Origin: Phylloscopus collybita
Taxonomy: Eukaryota; Chordata; Aves; Passeriformes; Phylloscopidae
Assembly: GCA_027886175.1 (NCBI GenBank)
Contig: JAJNNQ010000019.1
Span: 12,200,501 to 12,264,500, forward strand
Reading direction: 5' to 3'
DNA: 64,000 nt
Below the pieces are notes generated by a model, which saw only the letters and a program-made list of their open reading frames with translations, ran no database searches and was not told where the DNA came from. Every line of letters starts with the position of its first letter. Position 1 is the first letter of the stretch. Of this stretch, positions 9,119 to 21,205 are shown one piece after another. A program made the position numbers and the translations under genes.

Positions 9119-12100
9119 GAGGTGCGGCTCTACCGGCTGTGTCCTGAGGGCTTCACGGGCGCTCTCACACGGCGGGGGCACCGAGGGGTTGTGCCTGTCT
9201 GGGGAGGAACGGACAGCGCTCTTCAAACTCACCCTCAAACCTCCCTCACACCCCTGCAACATGCAGTCTGCCAACATGCAGTCTGCATCCGCAGCCCGGC
9301 GAGGCACAGGATGGAAAAAAGCTGTGAAATAGCTTGTTAAAGTCAAAACATTAGCGTAAACCCCATGTCGGAGCACAGCGTGGTTTTACACTTCTAGTGC
9401 GAGGAACTCGTATAAGAACAGCATTCTGTCCTTCTGGCCGTCCATCTGCTGATCGTGATGTACGGTCTGGAGTGAATTGCCACTGGAATTTCCAGATCCC
9501 CAGGACCCAGGTTTTGGAAAGAAATGGCTGGAAAAGCAGATGGGAGGGTACAGCAGGTGGGCTGCCCCACAGTCCACCGAGACACTGCACAGGCAGGAAC
9601 CGTGTCAATCTGGAGAAAGACCAAGTTGATTGACAAAACGCAGGGAACAATCACCCACATAAAAGCCACCTCAGGAGAATACTGGCTGTTTTAACAACTT
9701 GCCAACAGACAAGAGCATCTTCAAATATTGTCCATGCAGGTATTGACCAGGAATCACAGTTACAACAAAAACAGTGAAGTCATCAAAGTGAGTTTACAAT
9801 CAAGACTGTCAGTTTCATTACATACATTTATTTTCTCAGGAATTGTATTTAGTGTGAATTTTAAATGGCCCACTTTCATTATAGATGTATTTTTTTTGTT
9901 TGTTTCTGTGTGCCATCCACGCACTGGATGGACTTTTATGGATTTACTGATAGGTTCTTGAGCCTTTTTAGATGAACCTACACTACACATCGCAGCAATG
10001 AATTCAGTGTTCTGTCACATGACAAAATGCCTCCTTTTGTATGTTTTAAATTGTCTGCTTCATAGCATTGCCAGTTCAAGTAGTGTGAGAATTAGTACGT
10101 AACAATTCCCTAGCATTCCTTTCCTTGTCAGTTGCAAATTTAGAAATCTGTAGATTTCTTACTCTACTGTTTATTACTGCCTAAGACTTGCAATATACTT
10201 AATTTCTGCAGAAGGCTATGACCAGCCTAGAGATAGTTTATGGCTTTTTTTCTCAGTTCCCTTCATAAGAGTTCCTAACAGAGTTTTCATTTCTGAATGC
10301 TACTGAACCCTGAGATGATATTTTAATCTGCATCACAATACCTGTGGTGACTGTGGTTGGTGTGTAACTGAATTAAGCACCAGTTTTGCTGCCCCCACAA
10401 ATGTCAGGCACGTGGCCATTGAGGACTGAGAGGAGGGAGATGCTTAATTTCGTACTGTAACACCTGGCAAAGCAAGCTGGGTGAGGATTCTTACTGTTTA
10501 ATATCAGCCTTTGGGTTTTTTCTGTGAGTACACTGACATTTGTCTTCAGGAGCAGATGATGTTTATAACCTGTATTTAATGAAGAAATAACGGAAAGTCT
10601 AATAATTGGGACTTGCAGAAACACACCTTTTCTGATTGGCTGGAAATGTTGTTATTTTTAAGTGCGGCTTCAGTCCATATTGGATCAAGATCAGATTTCT
10701 AAATACAGTTCTGATGAACTGCAAATTCCCCAGATTCTGCTGTGGTGCAATGAAATTGATGTTCTTGTTAGAGCTGGTTTCCTTGGGCAGCTGCAGAGTT
10801 CTGAGTGCTGGGCAGAGCTGCCAACTCATGGGGGCTGCCAGAGGCAGATTCCAGGGTCCAGACTCAGCCACACCTCAAAGTGCACATGTCCCCAAAATCA
10901 AATGCACCCATTCCTCACTATTTTCCCATCAGGGATAACATTTGAATTGAAACAGTTAAGGGTCAATAAGGCATCGGGATTTGACTGATTAGTTTGTTTT
11001 CTAGAAATTGTTCTTTCCACGTGAAAAAAATTTACAATCCACTGTAATCGCACACTTCAGAAAAAAAAGGGAATGGTAAAGAGTGTTTTAGGTGCAGGCA
11101 TAGGAGAATAACAATATATGCAGAAGAAAGAAAGGCTGAAGCAGGGATTTAAAAGATGAAGGTGAGTGTCTTCTAAGCTTTGCTTGTTATGTCTGGATGC
11201 AGTAATGGGGCAAGGAGAGATGACTGGCATTTATTGTCAATTTTAAGGTATAGTAAAAAGCAGGTCTTTATGTGACATTGAATGCAACATGACTGACAGT
11301 AATTTTGCCATCCCCATTCTGTCAGCTGCTGATAAAGTGCATGAGCATATGTATAATTTCTGAATGATGTGAAGACACTTTCTGGTTCATAAGTAATTCC
11401 TTAAAAAAAAAAAATCTGATCGGTGAAGGGAGAGGGTAATGCAGTTTCAAAGCAATGCAATATTCAGCATAACAGGTAGTACTTGTAACATATATCATGT
11501 AGAGGAACTGTACTTTATTATATAATTTGAGCCATCAATTACAGGAGAAGCAGTTAGAGAAATTGAACTAATTTGAGCACTGCAATAGAGTTTGCACCTG
11601 GCTATTCCAGAAGTTAATATGGGCCATTTGGTGCACAAAAAGTCTTGCACATTCCAAATGCCTGGAGAGCAATATTGTTGTTAATATCAACCATATTAAT
11701 GCACAGTACAGACATGTCCAAGTCAGTGATTAATTTACAATTAAAATGCAAGGGGGAAAAGAGGAATGTCAAGGAAAATCAGGTTGTGGCAGCGTAGGGA
11801 GGCTATGGCACAGTCTGAGAAAAACTTTTCATTTAAAGCAGTATTTGTTTCCATGATTTCATAAAACTCCACTTTTTACCCACTTACACAGCTGAAATCT
11901 GAATTTCATAAAGTGTATTTGTTCTAAGAATTAATCAGTAGAGCAGAAGGTACTGGAATAATGTTTCCTGTTTGTAGGCTGGTTACCATCCAGGCTTTTC
12001 TGAAAAATTGCAGCTTCTCTGAGTCCAAATGTGTCTTTCTGTAAGACATCCCAGCTGCACAAACATCATATTCCAACCAGAGGGTCCCTAGGTGGGCTGT

Positions 12101-12259
12101 TTCAGAACACATCTTCCTGCTCTGACACAGAATTGGTTTTCCTCTGGCAAAATCCTCCAGTCCCTTCCATGGGCATAGAACTGTTTCAACTACCTGAGCC
12201 CACATCACACTCATTTCAGGAGACTCTTGAGAGGCAGGCAGTAACAGGGAATATTGGCA

Positions 12260-12287
12260 GGGAAGGGTGGGAAGGGGGGCGGGGGGG
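12260..12287 (+). other. G-quadruplex-type G-run
   Basis: Several G-tracts of three or more (GGG, GGG, GGG, GGGGGG, GGGGGGG) are separated by loops of one or two bases (AA, T, AA, C). This meets the standard G3+N1-7 quadruplex rule with very short loops. It lies in otherwise ordinary sequence about 3.1 kb beyond the CLINT1 promoter. Confidence 0.75.
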
Positions 12288-14945
12288 AGTGAAAAAAAGC
12301 CTGTGAGTGATGTTCCAGTGTTATCCCTCCTCCAGGTGCCCTGCTGAGATGATCCACCCATTTACTAACAGCCTTTGCATGGCAGGACCTGTCTGACTCA
12401 CTGTAAAGGAATGTAGGTAGTAAACTTCAAAGTTTTTAAGAAGTGAAGATGTTCTATTTTAAGCTTTAGAGCCAAGACTACAACTGCCCGTGTTATGCTT
12501 GTGGAGGACTGGGAGTGCCAGGCAGAGGTGATGATTTATCTCAGGAACTGGGAGGACAACCCTGCCCTTCAGACAGCTTCTTCTGCCAGGAGAACATGGG
12601 CAGAAGTCCCTGCAGGGAAGCTGTGCTGAATATTAACATCAGGCTGCATAAAGCCCAGTGCTGCTTTTTTTTTTCTAGCCTGAAGAAATGAAGATTGATT
12701 CCATACTGTGGATTTTCACTCTGTCTCCTCACAGTCTTTTGAAATGGTTGAACCAGTTCACTTAGAAGAGGCAGAGGTGGTTTGCTCTCGAAGTGAATTA
12801 CAAATTTGTGCAGAATTCTTACAAGTTGTCTCAAAATAAATGACTGAACAGGAGAGACCTTATTGTTACTGCTCCTGAAATGATGTGCTCAGCCTTTAAT
12901 GAAAAGCATTTAAGGTCAGAGTTCTCAGGGTTCTCCATTGTCCAGTAAGCAGTAAATTCCAGCTTTTCCTGTGCCTGGGGCATTTGCAGTGTTCTTTTTG
13001 TGGATTCCCTGATGTCAAGAAAGGGGTGAATTCCCGCTGCCAAAATATTGCCATTTAATTATCAAACCAATCAACTGTGAGACAAATGTCCCCAGGGACG
13101 CAATCTTCATTAGTTCCAATTTTTACAGAGCTAGTTGGGGTTTTTTTGGTTTCTCATTTTCTCCCACATTAGTAACTGGCAGTGTATGCATGTCTCCAAA
13201 TTAGGATGGAAACATGGGGTTTGAGGATTGCCAATTAATGGATGATATTAGATGTTCTGAGCTTTCCTTCAGGCTGATGATGTGATCTGATCTGACACTG
13301 TTTTTGGGGAGGCTTTGGAGATACAGGTTTTAAAATGTTACCACTGTTAGAAGTTTAAAATACGTGTGAATTATATCCTGATGGCACCACAGCTGCCCCT
13401 GTCATGCCCTTAGACACCTCCTGTAAGTGGATATGGTACTTTCCATGGGAAATTTAGGAGTTTGTATTTGAGAACTGGTCCTTAGTAGAATTCTCTTATA
13501 TGAACCACACATGATCTTTATTCTTCTCCCAGAAACTCAGGTTCAGATTCCTTAATCTTTTGTTACAGCTCTGGTATATTCCAAGACTCTCGAGCCTGGA
13601 TTGTTCCTGATTGCTGTTGTGCAGCTGTTCCAGTAAGTTCTTTTGTCTACTGACAACAATTCACCTCTCTGGCATTTAAACTATACAAGAGGAGGAGAAA
13701 AGGACAGGTCACTGTCTGCTTTTTGTAACAGTTAGCTGCTGACAGATTTGTCTTGGTTAGCAGGCTGGGTTTCAAGTTCCAAAATGCCTGTGACAGTGGC
13801 CAGAGTTAGAACACTGGTAGCTGAACAGGGCTGAACCAGAAGCACATGCCAGACTAGTGAGGTCAGAATTCTTGGGGATGGTTGCAGCCTGTAAGTGTTC
13901 CCATTTATTACATTGTCAGTTTGATTGTAGTCCAAGTCACTCAGCTTTGTGCCAGATCCCCGAGCCAGAAAGGTCTTATTTGCCTGATTTCCTAAGGATA
14001 CAAATCTTCTGAGATCTCCTTGTCTCTGTATTTGTGTCTTTCAGTCCCCTTGCAATTACTCTTGGGGTAGTTTCAATCAGATGAGATACAGGGGTGGTCG
14101 GCTTAAGGATTTGAAGTTGTGTTTTGTGCAAATGCACAGCTGTGTGTGTGGAGAGAGATACCACAGGAAAGCTCTGTAAGGCTGTAGTAGGAGTGGAAAG
14201 GCTGTAGCAGGAGTTCACTTGGATACTGATGATCCCCTTGGAGAGCGTTCTTACCAGTGTTCCTCAGGGGGTTTGTCTTACACACAAGAGAATCCAACCA
14301 CAAGACACAAACAGGAAAGCAGGTCTCCTTTACTGCTCTCTGAAGACCTCATTTCACTTTGCCTATTTTCATATAGATCAACTGGTGCCATAGATGTCTT
14401 ACATAACCCATCAGATAAAGCCCTACTATGGCTTTCTGTCAGCTGTGAACACAAGAGGACAGAGGTGTAGTCTTCCTTCTTGGTGCATCTAAATAGCCCC
14501 AAAAGAGCTGAAATAAATGGCAATTCAAAATCATCTTCAAGCTGTGGTCCAGGGCAGCTGCTCTTTGGTCAGGCAGAGAAACATGGTCAAAGAAATCACT
14601 GCAGCTTTTTCTCCTAAAGGTCATAGTATATATTTTCATGGATGCAAGCTAACAAACCCAGGGAGAACTGAAAGCAGTACTTGAACAGACAAAAATTAGT
14701 CTCATTTTCATTTTGGCTGGAAATTAAAACTGGCACAGTAACACTTCACAGGATGGTCTTCAAAATCCTCTTTTCAGAATATTTAGCTGGACTTTGATCA
14801 AAACACAGTAGATGGAGACATTTTCACCAACTGGCAGACTGGGACTCTCCAGGCTGGAATTATCCAGCCAGTTTTAGTCAGAGGAACTGGATTTCTATCT
14901 CAAAGAGGGAGACAATGCCTTAAAATGCTGCTTGCTTCTTTTTTT

Positions 14946-14947
<2 letters not shown>

Positions 14948-14980
<33 letters not shown>
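14948..14980 (+). repeat. Poly(T) tract, 33 nt
   Basis: Uninterrupted T run, preceded by a T-rich ctttttttcc stretch. No retrotransposed sequence is recognised next to it. Confidence 0.97.
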
Positions 14981-14984
<4 letters not shown>

Positions 14985-17900
14985 ACCACAGTTTTTAATT
15001 AGGTCATGTTTCAAAGGAAAGAATGGAAAAAAGTGTTGCTGATTTTTCTACATTCAAGTAATAATCAAGAAAGTGCTGTTTAATGAGTTTCTTTTCTCTG
15101 TTTTAGTTCACATAATAATTTATATCATCAACAGGAGAACAGTGCAAATGCAAGTCCTGTCATGAAGAGTTCCCACCTGAGTAACTTCTGTTAGGGGGAA
15201 GAAATGGTGTTTTTGGAACTTTGACTTCCATGCTTCCCTCATTTCTTCTTCTCTATTTCCGTTGCTTGCATGGAATGTGATTGTTTTAGTTCATATTTTT
15301 TTACAAAAATAAGGCTTTAAAAGCTGCCTTTGGCTATTAGTATTTTACAAAAGCAAACTGCAAATACCATCACCAGGGTAATAGCTACTGAGGTTTTAAT
15401 GAAATAAAAGGAAAGCTGAAAGAGTTTCAAAGGTGAAATTGATAAGGTTTATTGTTTAGTTGGGAGATATGTCAGATAGAAAAAATATCATAAATTAACA
15501 ACATGTATTTCTTGTCTAAAAGAACCAGATCTGTTCCAGTGGGATTCAAGTGGACATTTTTTTGCAGCACTGAGTAACCTTATCCACTGTTATTTACTAC
15601 AGCGTCTTTCTTGGGATGATTTGGCCACCATCAGATGAAAGACAGTGAATTGAACATATTGATCATCTCCAGTTCCAAAGTTCTTCTCTGAGGTTCTTGG
15701 TAATTCATTCAGCTTCACTCAGTATTGAATTTACTGTATCTGGACCTTCAGATCTTAAATCCCATCAAAGCAAGAGAGAGCCATCATCTACCCTTTCTCT
15801 GATGTTGGGGATCACTTCGGGAACAAAATGATGCTCATTTCCAGCTGCCTGTCTCCTCACCCTGGAATAATTGCCAGACAGATCTAAAATTTTGCCTGGC
15901 ATGCAGTTAAACAAATATGTTGCACAAGACCAGAATGCAGTGGCTGGGTTAATTTTGTGCTTCTTTCTTGATTTACAATATTTTCAATTCCTCTGGTTCC
16001 CATTGGTGTGACTTTTATTCACTGTCTCCCACTGTGTCATGAACTAAATGGTTACCTTTGGATGGAGGCTGAGGGCTGAGTTTAGAGAGGAGATATTGGC
16101 AGCCCTTAAGCTTTGAGGTGTGTGTTCATTAGAGTTCATCAATTTGCAGACTCCTTGCTGTTTTGGAAGACAGGGACAGAAAAAAGAGACGATAAATGCT
16201 GCTGGACTGAATAAAAGGTTCTGTTATTGGGAAAAGAAAAAAAAAAAAACCACCAACCCAACCTACCACAGAAACAAAGAGGTAAGAGCTCTAGAGAGGC
16301 AGGAGTTGTCAAAAGGCCTTCCCCATCAAACAGACTTCAGAGAACCACAGCAGACGGATTTTCAGTACCAGTCAAATGTAAGAGTGTAGGAAGTTGACAT
16401 GCTGTCCCTTGGAGAGCCGAGGTATTGACAAAAGACATGCAAACTTGAAAAATGTACATTTGTGGAAAAATCCATCCTGACAAGTGACTGCACTTAAGTC
16501 GCCAAATGGACTTCACCCCTGGGATGAAACTCAATTATTGTTGCACATCCAATGAATCCATCCATGGAGAAAGCACATGGCCAATAAAAGGGAACTGTTC
16601 AGTAATCAGATCTTTCAAAAACTATTTAGCTCTTTGCCACTGAGTCCCTGCTCTAAGTGACATGTGCTTCTCTGCAAACCTGCTTGGCTCCTGGACTGGC
16701 TGGTGAGGAGTGCTGAGCCACTGGGAGCTCTTCTGCACCACAAACACATCCTGCACGAGCCACTCAAAATCATTTCTCAAACCCTTCTGAGTTCTCCAAC
16801 ATCAAAGCTTTTTCAATTGCAGCTTGTATTTAGTGCACATGAAGAATGCTTTTGTGTTTGGAGATGTTTTTACAATACTGTGAGTAGAAGCTATTTATTG
16901 CCTAAAGGATTGTGTTAAATGGTTTAGCCCAGTCAAAGCTCCATTAAGTAAGGAGCTTGCAAGCTGCAGTCATTAAGAGAGTCTTCCATTTTGAGTGAGG
17001 AAGTGTTTTGCGTGCATCTGCTGCTCAGAGTTTATCTTTCCATACCAATATCTACTAGGTGCTATCTCTCTTCTTTTGAGATTACATTATACTTTGCACA
17101 ATCTTTTGTGTACTTTTTATTTGCCATCTTCTTGATTTCAGCAGGTCCACAGTTATTATCATGAGTAAATCCCTCTTAGCAAAAAGCATATTTTGGGTAA
17201 TTTTTTTCTGATTCATAAATGAAAGCCAGCCCCACTATTGACCTCGAAGCCATTTGTTTTAAGGTGCACCTGCACTTTTGTTTTGTTTCATAACAAAAAC
17301 ATCATTGTGAAACTGAAACACTGTGAATGTTGTTTGGGGAAAACAGGCAACAGTGACTGACAACAGATGCTTTTAAGAACATGTATATTATGTGCAAGTG
17401 TTTAGTAAGTTTATTTAGTTGCCATGGCCAGATTTGAAATCTTTTCCTCTTTTACCAGTCATCTAGTTCACAACTGTGTCTGTCTGTTCTCATAGATCTG
17501 TCATGGTGATTTTTAGAAGATGTTTTCTCTAGAATAAATTGAATATCCAGTTTTTCATGACAATTCAGAGTGCAGTTTCCCTCAGATATGTGAAATTCCA
17601 GTACCAACACTGGGTATGCACATACATGTGCCATGAGCACAGACATCTGCCCTTCCACCCATCAATAAGAGGAAAAATGTCCTGGTGACAAAGTTGCACA
17701 GTTTTTTGTCTTCATTTCTTTTTTACTCCCATTGTTTCAACCATTTCATAATCTGTCTGCCTTTCTCTTTACAAGCTGGCAGTTTGGTCTTGGAACATTC
17801 TCTGGGCTGCCAAGCAACAAACTTCTCCTTATTCAGATATTCAGGGAAAAATATAGCACATCTGTTTACACTGTCACCCTGACATAAGTTTGAGCCCACT

Positions 17901-19202
17901 CTTCAGAGTTATCAGACATTATTGTGTCAAGCACCAGCTCTGAAGGAGCATCAGCCATCAAGTCTTGCATCATCCCGGCCTCAGAGAAAACTGTTTGGCA
18001 CAATTTTATTCATATACACTGTGAGTAGATATGAGCAGGGTACTGGATTTAACTCTTGTTTCTGCCAAAGACTAACATTTCTAGCAATGACATCAGCAGT
18101 TTTATCTCAACAAGCAAAAATATCTATATTCTTTGAAGAATCTCCTTGGGGAACTGAAAAAAGAAAAACCTGCCTTCAAACCCAGTAACATGTTTTCATA
18201 AAAACACCCATATTTGCTTTATATTTATGACAAATCTTCATCACACTCAAAGTCTATCCAGCAGTTTTTTCTCTGTCTGACATTCTTTTCAGCATTTGTC
18301 TTTGCTGATACAGTGACTCAGCACAACATGAGCATGGTATGCAAGTCTACCATTAAGCAAATATTTCTCATTGTTTGCAGAATCCCTAGAATTCAGCAGA
18401 GGAATAGACTGGTATTTGAGCCAAGAAACATCTGAATGTCATGTAAAGTTCAGTTAATTATTTTCTAAATAGTCACCAGCACTGCTCTAGCTTAGGGTAG
18501 AGTTCAACTGGTATTGTTGTGATCACACTGGAGCCTTTCAGAGGGGGGGAATGTTTGCTTTCATTTTGGCCTGCCTGGTTCCACATTGTGACAAAGCCAT
18601 TTCACTAAAGGATGCATTCACAAAGATTTAGAAAAGCCATGGCTGTGGTCTTTTAAAAATTGCACCATTGTGCTTCCAGGGAATGAGCTTAGTCTGATTA
18701 GAACTCTGCACATATTCCACGTGCTCCTCAGCCAGGAGCACACAAACCAGCTGTGGCTACAGCAAAATTCAAGTGAAGGGTACTGCCATTGTAAGCTGTA
18801 TCTGTGTTTATGGCACTGTAAAATAAAGAGGAAGCATTTTTGAGTGTTTAGGTTCAGCTCTACAGGGCTTGAGCTTCCTGGCTCTGCTCTGGGCTCCCTG
18901 ACGAGGTGCTGAAGGGAATGGGAGCTGATGATAGGAGAGTTGCCCTAGCAGCAATGACTCAACACTAGTGAGCAACCTCTGAACACAGCAGGAGTCCTCT
19001 AACGTCAGAGGTTCCAAAGGTAGCAAAAAATCACCTGATTTGCAGTTCATACTCCAAATCTTGACTTCTACAAGTAAGTTAGAAGATCTGACTTTGTTCT
19101 GTTTCCAAAACCCTGGAAAACAACATGAGGAGCATGGGAACACAACCTTGCTCAGGTTTACAAAGGTATTTAAACATACAAAGATGCAGACAGACACCTA
19201 AT

Positions 19203-19303
19203 AGGATTTATAAAAGTGCCTAAGGGAGTTTGGGACCTAATTCCCATTGGCTGTCAATGGGAATTAGATGTGTAATCTACTTAGGCAATTTGAAAATCCC
19301 ACT
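19203..19303. repeat. Ancient palindromic (MITE-like) amniote repeat
   Basis: A near-palindrome: the core arms ctaattcccattg (19237-19249) and caatgggaattag (19255-19267) are perfect inverted copies around a 5-nt loop. Outer arms gcctaag (19218-19224) and cttaggc (19280-19286) continue the symmetry, flanked by tataaaagtgcc and ggcaatttgaaaatccc. This structure matches a family of palindromic interspersed repeats that I recall as abundant in turtles and crocodilians and rarer in birds. No coding capacity. Confidence 0.7.
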
Positions 19304-20329
19304 GGCTGCATCTTTTCATGGCTAAGTACCATTACAAGCCTTAGCCTTAATGAATAGAATTATTATTATACTTGGTTTCATTTCCTTAAACTCTGATCTT
19401 GGTATGAAGACTCAGTGAAAAACTGCTTGAATCCAAGCATAGATGTGTGCCATGGATATGAAGTGTCAGGAAGGAATAACTGAGCTGCTGAAACCATCTT
19501 CATATCACCACTGCATCTGCAACCAGCCCAGAGAGCTCCCAAGGGGTTGTGATTGGTCAGCTTGGCTTTAATCTGTGTCATGTAAAAAATGCAAGTGACT
19601 TGGTGAGGGAAAATTCTGCTCACTTACAGCAAAGTAATAAAGAAAACAAAATCTTAAGTGCCCAGAGGCTGTGACTAGCCAGTTAAAAGGGTTTCATTTT
19701 TCCTGCAAGGAATAGCATTGGAATCTTCTCACCACTCCATGGACTGAATTAAGTCCCATCTGGTGCTGGAGAGAATTTACAGCTTTGGGCAGTACAAGGA
19801 CTCTTTGGTTGTCCTCTTTTGCTCAGGCAACCAAGACGCAGGCTGCAGTGCAGAGTTTAACCAAACAACACTCTATTCCTTCCCCTTTTTCTTGTCAGGC
19901 TTGAACTCAAACAATAACCAGAATTTCTCTACCCATACAGCTTTACAAAATCTGTGAAAAACTTGATTTCCTTGGATTTCTACATGGTGTACTTCTCATT
20001 AAACCCAACTTGAACTTCTTGTAATTGTTTATCCACTTAACTTTACATGCTTAGTTGTGTTATGCAAGTCAGCCAGCATACAAAAGAGTCAGAATGACAT
20101 GTTGGGATAGGAAAATGTTGGGGTGGGTTTCTATGCTGTCTGAAGCTGCAAAAAGTTACTAATTATTTATAGGGCTTCAATAAATGTGTATGAACAAAAC
20201 AAGGTGCTTGAAATGCTCTTTGAGCTTGGTGGAATTTGAAATTGCTGTTTCTGTTCCATTAGAATAATTTGACACTGAAAACTTCAACAACCACAACTGT
20301 TTTAAAAATGCTACATTTTTATTACTGGG

Positions 20330-21205
20330 TGAGACCCTTGCTGAGAGTCAGATGACACCAGGCTGGGGAGAAGTGTTGATGTGCTGGAGGGCAGCAAGCT
20401 CAGCAGAGAGATCTGGACAGACTGGATTGATGGGTCAAGGCCCAAGGTGTGAGGTTCAACAAGGCCAAATGCTGGGTCCTGCACTGTGGGCCCCTGAAGT
20501 GCTCCAGGCTTATGGCAGAGTGGCTGAAAAGTGTCCCAGTGGGAAAACACCTGGGAGGTGCTGGTGAACAGCAGCTGAACAAAAGGCAGGTGTGCCCAGG
20601 TGGACACGAAGGCAAATGGCACCTGGCCTGTGTCAAAAATAGTGTGGCCAGCAGTACAAGGGAGGGGATTGTCCCTCTGCACTGGGTACACCTCTTTTGT
20701 GCTCAGTTCTGGGCCCCTCAGTTCAGGAAGGACATTGTGGTGCTGGGGCGTGTCCAGAGAAGGGCAGTGGAGTTGGGGAAGGATCTGGAGAATAAGACTG
20801 ATGAGGAGAGGCTGAGGGAACTGCTGGGGCTCAGCCTGGACAAAAGGAGGTGCAGGGAGGGGAGGACCTAATTTCTCTCTAAAACTCCCTGACAGGAGGG
20901 TGTATCTGGGTGGGGGTTGGCCTCTACTTCTAGAAAACTAGTGACAAGATAAGGGGAAATCACCTCAAGCTGTGCCAGGGGAAGTTCAGGTTGGACACCA
21001 AAAAGAATTTCTTCATGGGAAGAGTTGTCAGGCATTGGAACAAACTGTCCAGAAAAGTAGTGGAGCCACCATCCCTTGAAGTGTTGAAGGCATGCCTGGA
21101 TGTGGCACTCAGGGCTGTGGTCTGGTTCATGAGGTGGGGATTGGTCACAGGTTGGACTCAATGATCTTGGAGGTCTTTTCCAACCTTAAGGATTCCATAA
21201 TTCTT
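20330..21205 (+). mobile_element. CR1 LINE, 5'-truncated, ORF2 C-terminus plus 3' UTR
   Basis: This is a long sense-strand CR1. It contains the 'ggttcaacaaggccaa', 'tggggcgtgtccagagaagggc' and 'aatttcttcatgggaagagttgtc' blocks and ends in the diagnostic 'ttggactcaatgatcttgg', 'cttttccaacct' and 'attccataattct'. The left end is approximate. It is the longest mobile element in the window. It is degraded by many substitutions and small indels and is not mobile. Confidence 0.95.
20449..20871 (+). pseudogene. CR1 ORF2 (reverse transcriptase protein) C-terminal remnant
   Basis: The open frame begins MRFNKAKCWVLHCGP and contains ASSTREGIVPLH, FWAPQFRKDI, LGRVQRRAVELGKDLE and LRELLGLSLDKRR. These match the C-terminal part, downstream of the polymerase domain, of the CR1 ORF2 protein. 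About 140 codons survive without a stop. The endonuclease domain and the catalytic polymerase motifs are missing, so this is a dead fragment within the element at 20330-21205. Confidence 0.88.

Larger units (their letters stand above)
8535..9135. other. CpG island over CLINT1 exon 1
   Basis: The stretch has very high G+C with dense CpG (runs such as ccgcgcgcgccc and gcgccgcggg) and falls away sharply to AT-rich sequence on both sides. It spans the first coding exon, the presumed 5' untranslated region and the upstream promoter. This is the usual form of a housekeeping vertebrate promoter. It is the only sizeable island in the window. Its right end is made of the 15-bp minisatellite, whose every unit contains one CpG. 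Confidence 0.9.
9140..20329. other. Gene-free segment upstream of CLINT1
   Basis: After the island the sequence drops at once to ordinary AT-rich DNA. Apart from the G-run at 12260, the poly(T) at 14948 and the palindromic repeat at 19203, I see no recognisable gene, RNA gene or mobile element. Open frames up to about 145 codons (e.g. 11924-12361, minus) lack domains and splice context. Confidence 0.7.

Noticed and set aside
8960..9340. Plus-strand frames with DADRS or MLIGV repeats
   Set aside because: They come from the same minisatellite artefact in other frames, with no start context, signal or domain support.
8714..9376. 220-codon minus-strand frame over the CLINT1 promoter with ITPIS repeats
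   Set aside because: It arises from the GC-rich island and the 15-bp array, whose length is a multiple of three. It overlaps CLINT1 exon 1 in a different frame.
20331..20691. 126-codon minus-strand frame
   Set aside because: It is antisense to the CR1 ORF2 remnant.
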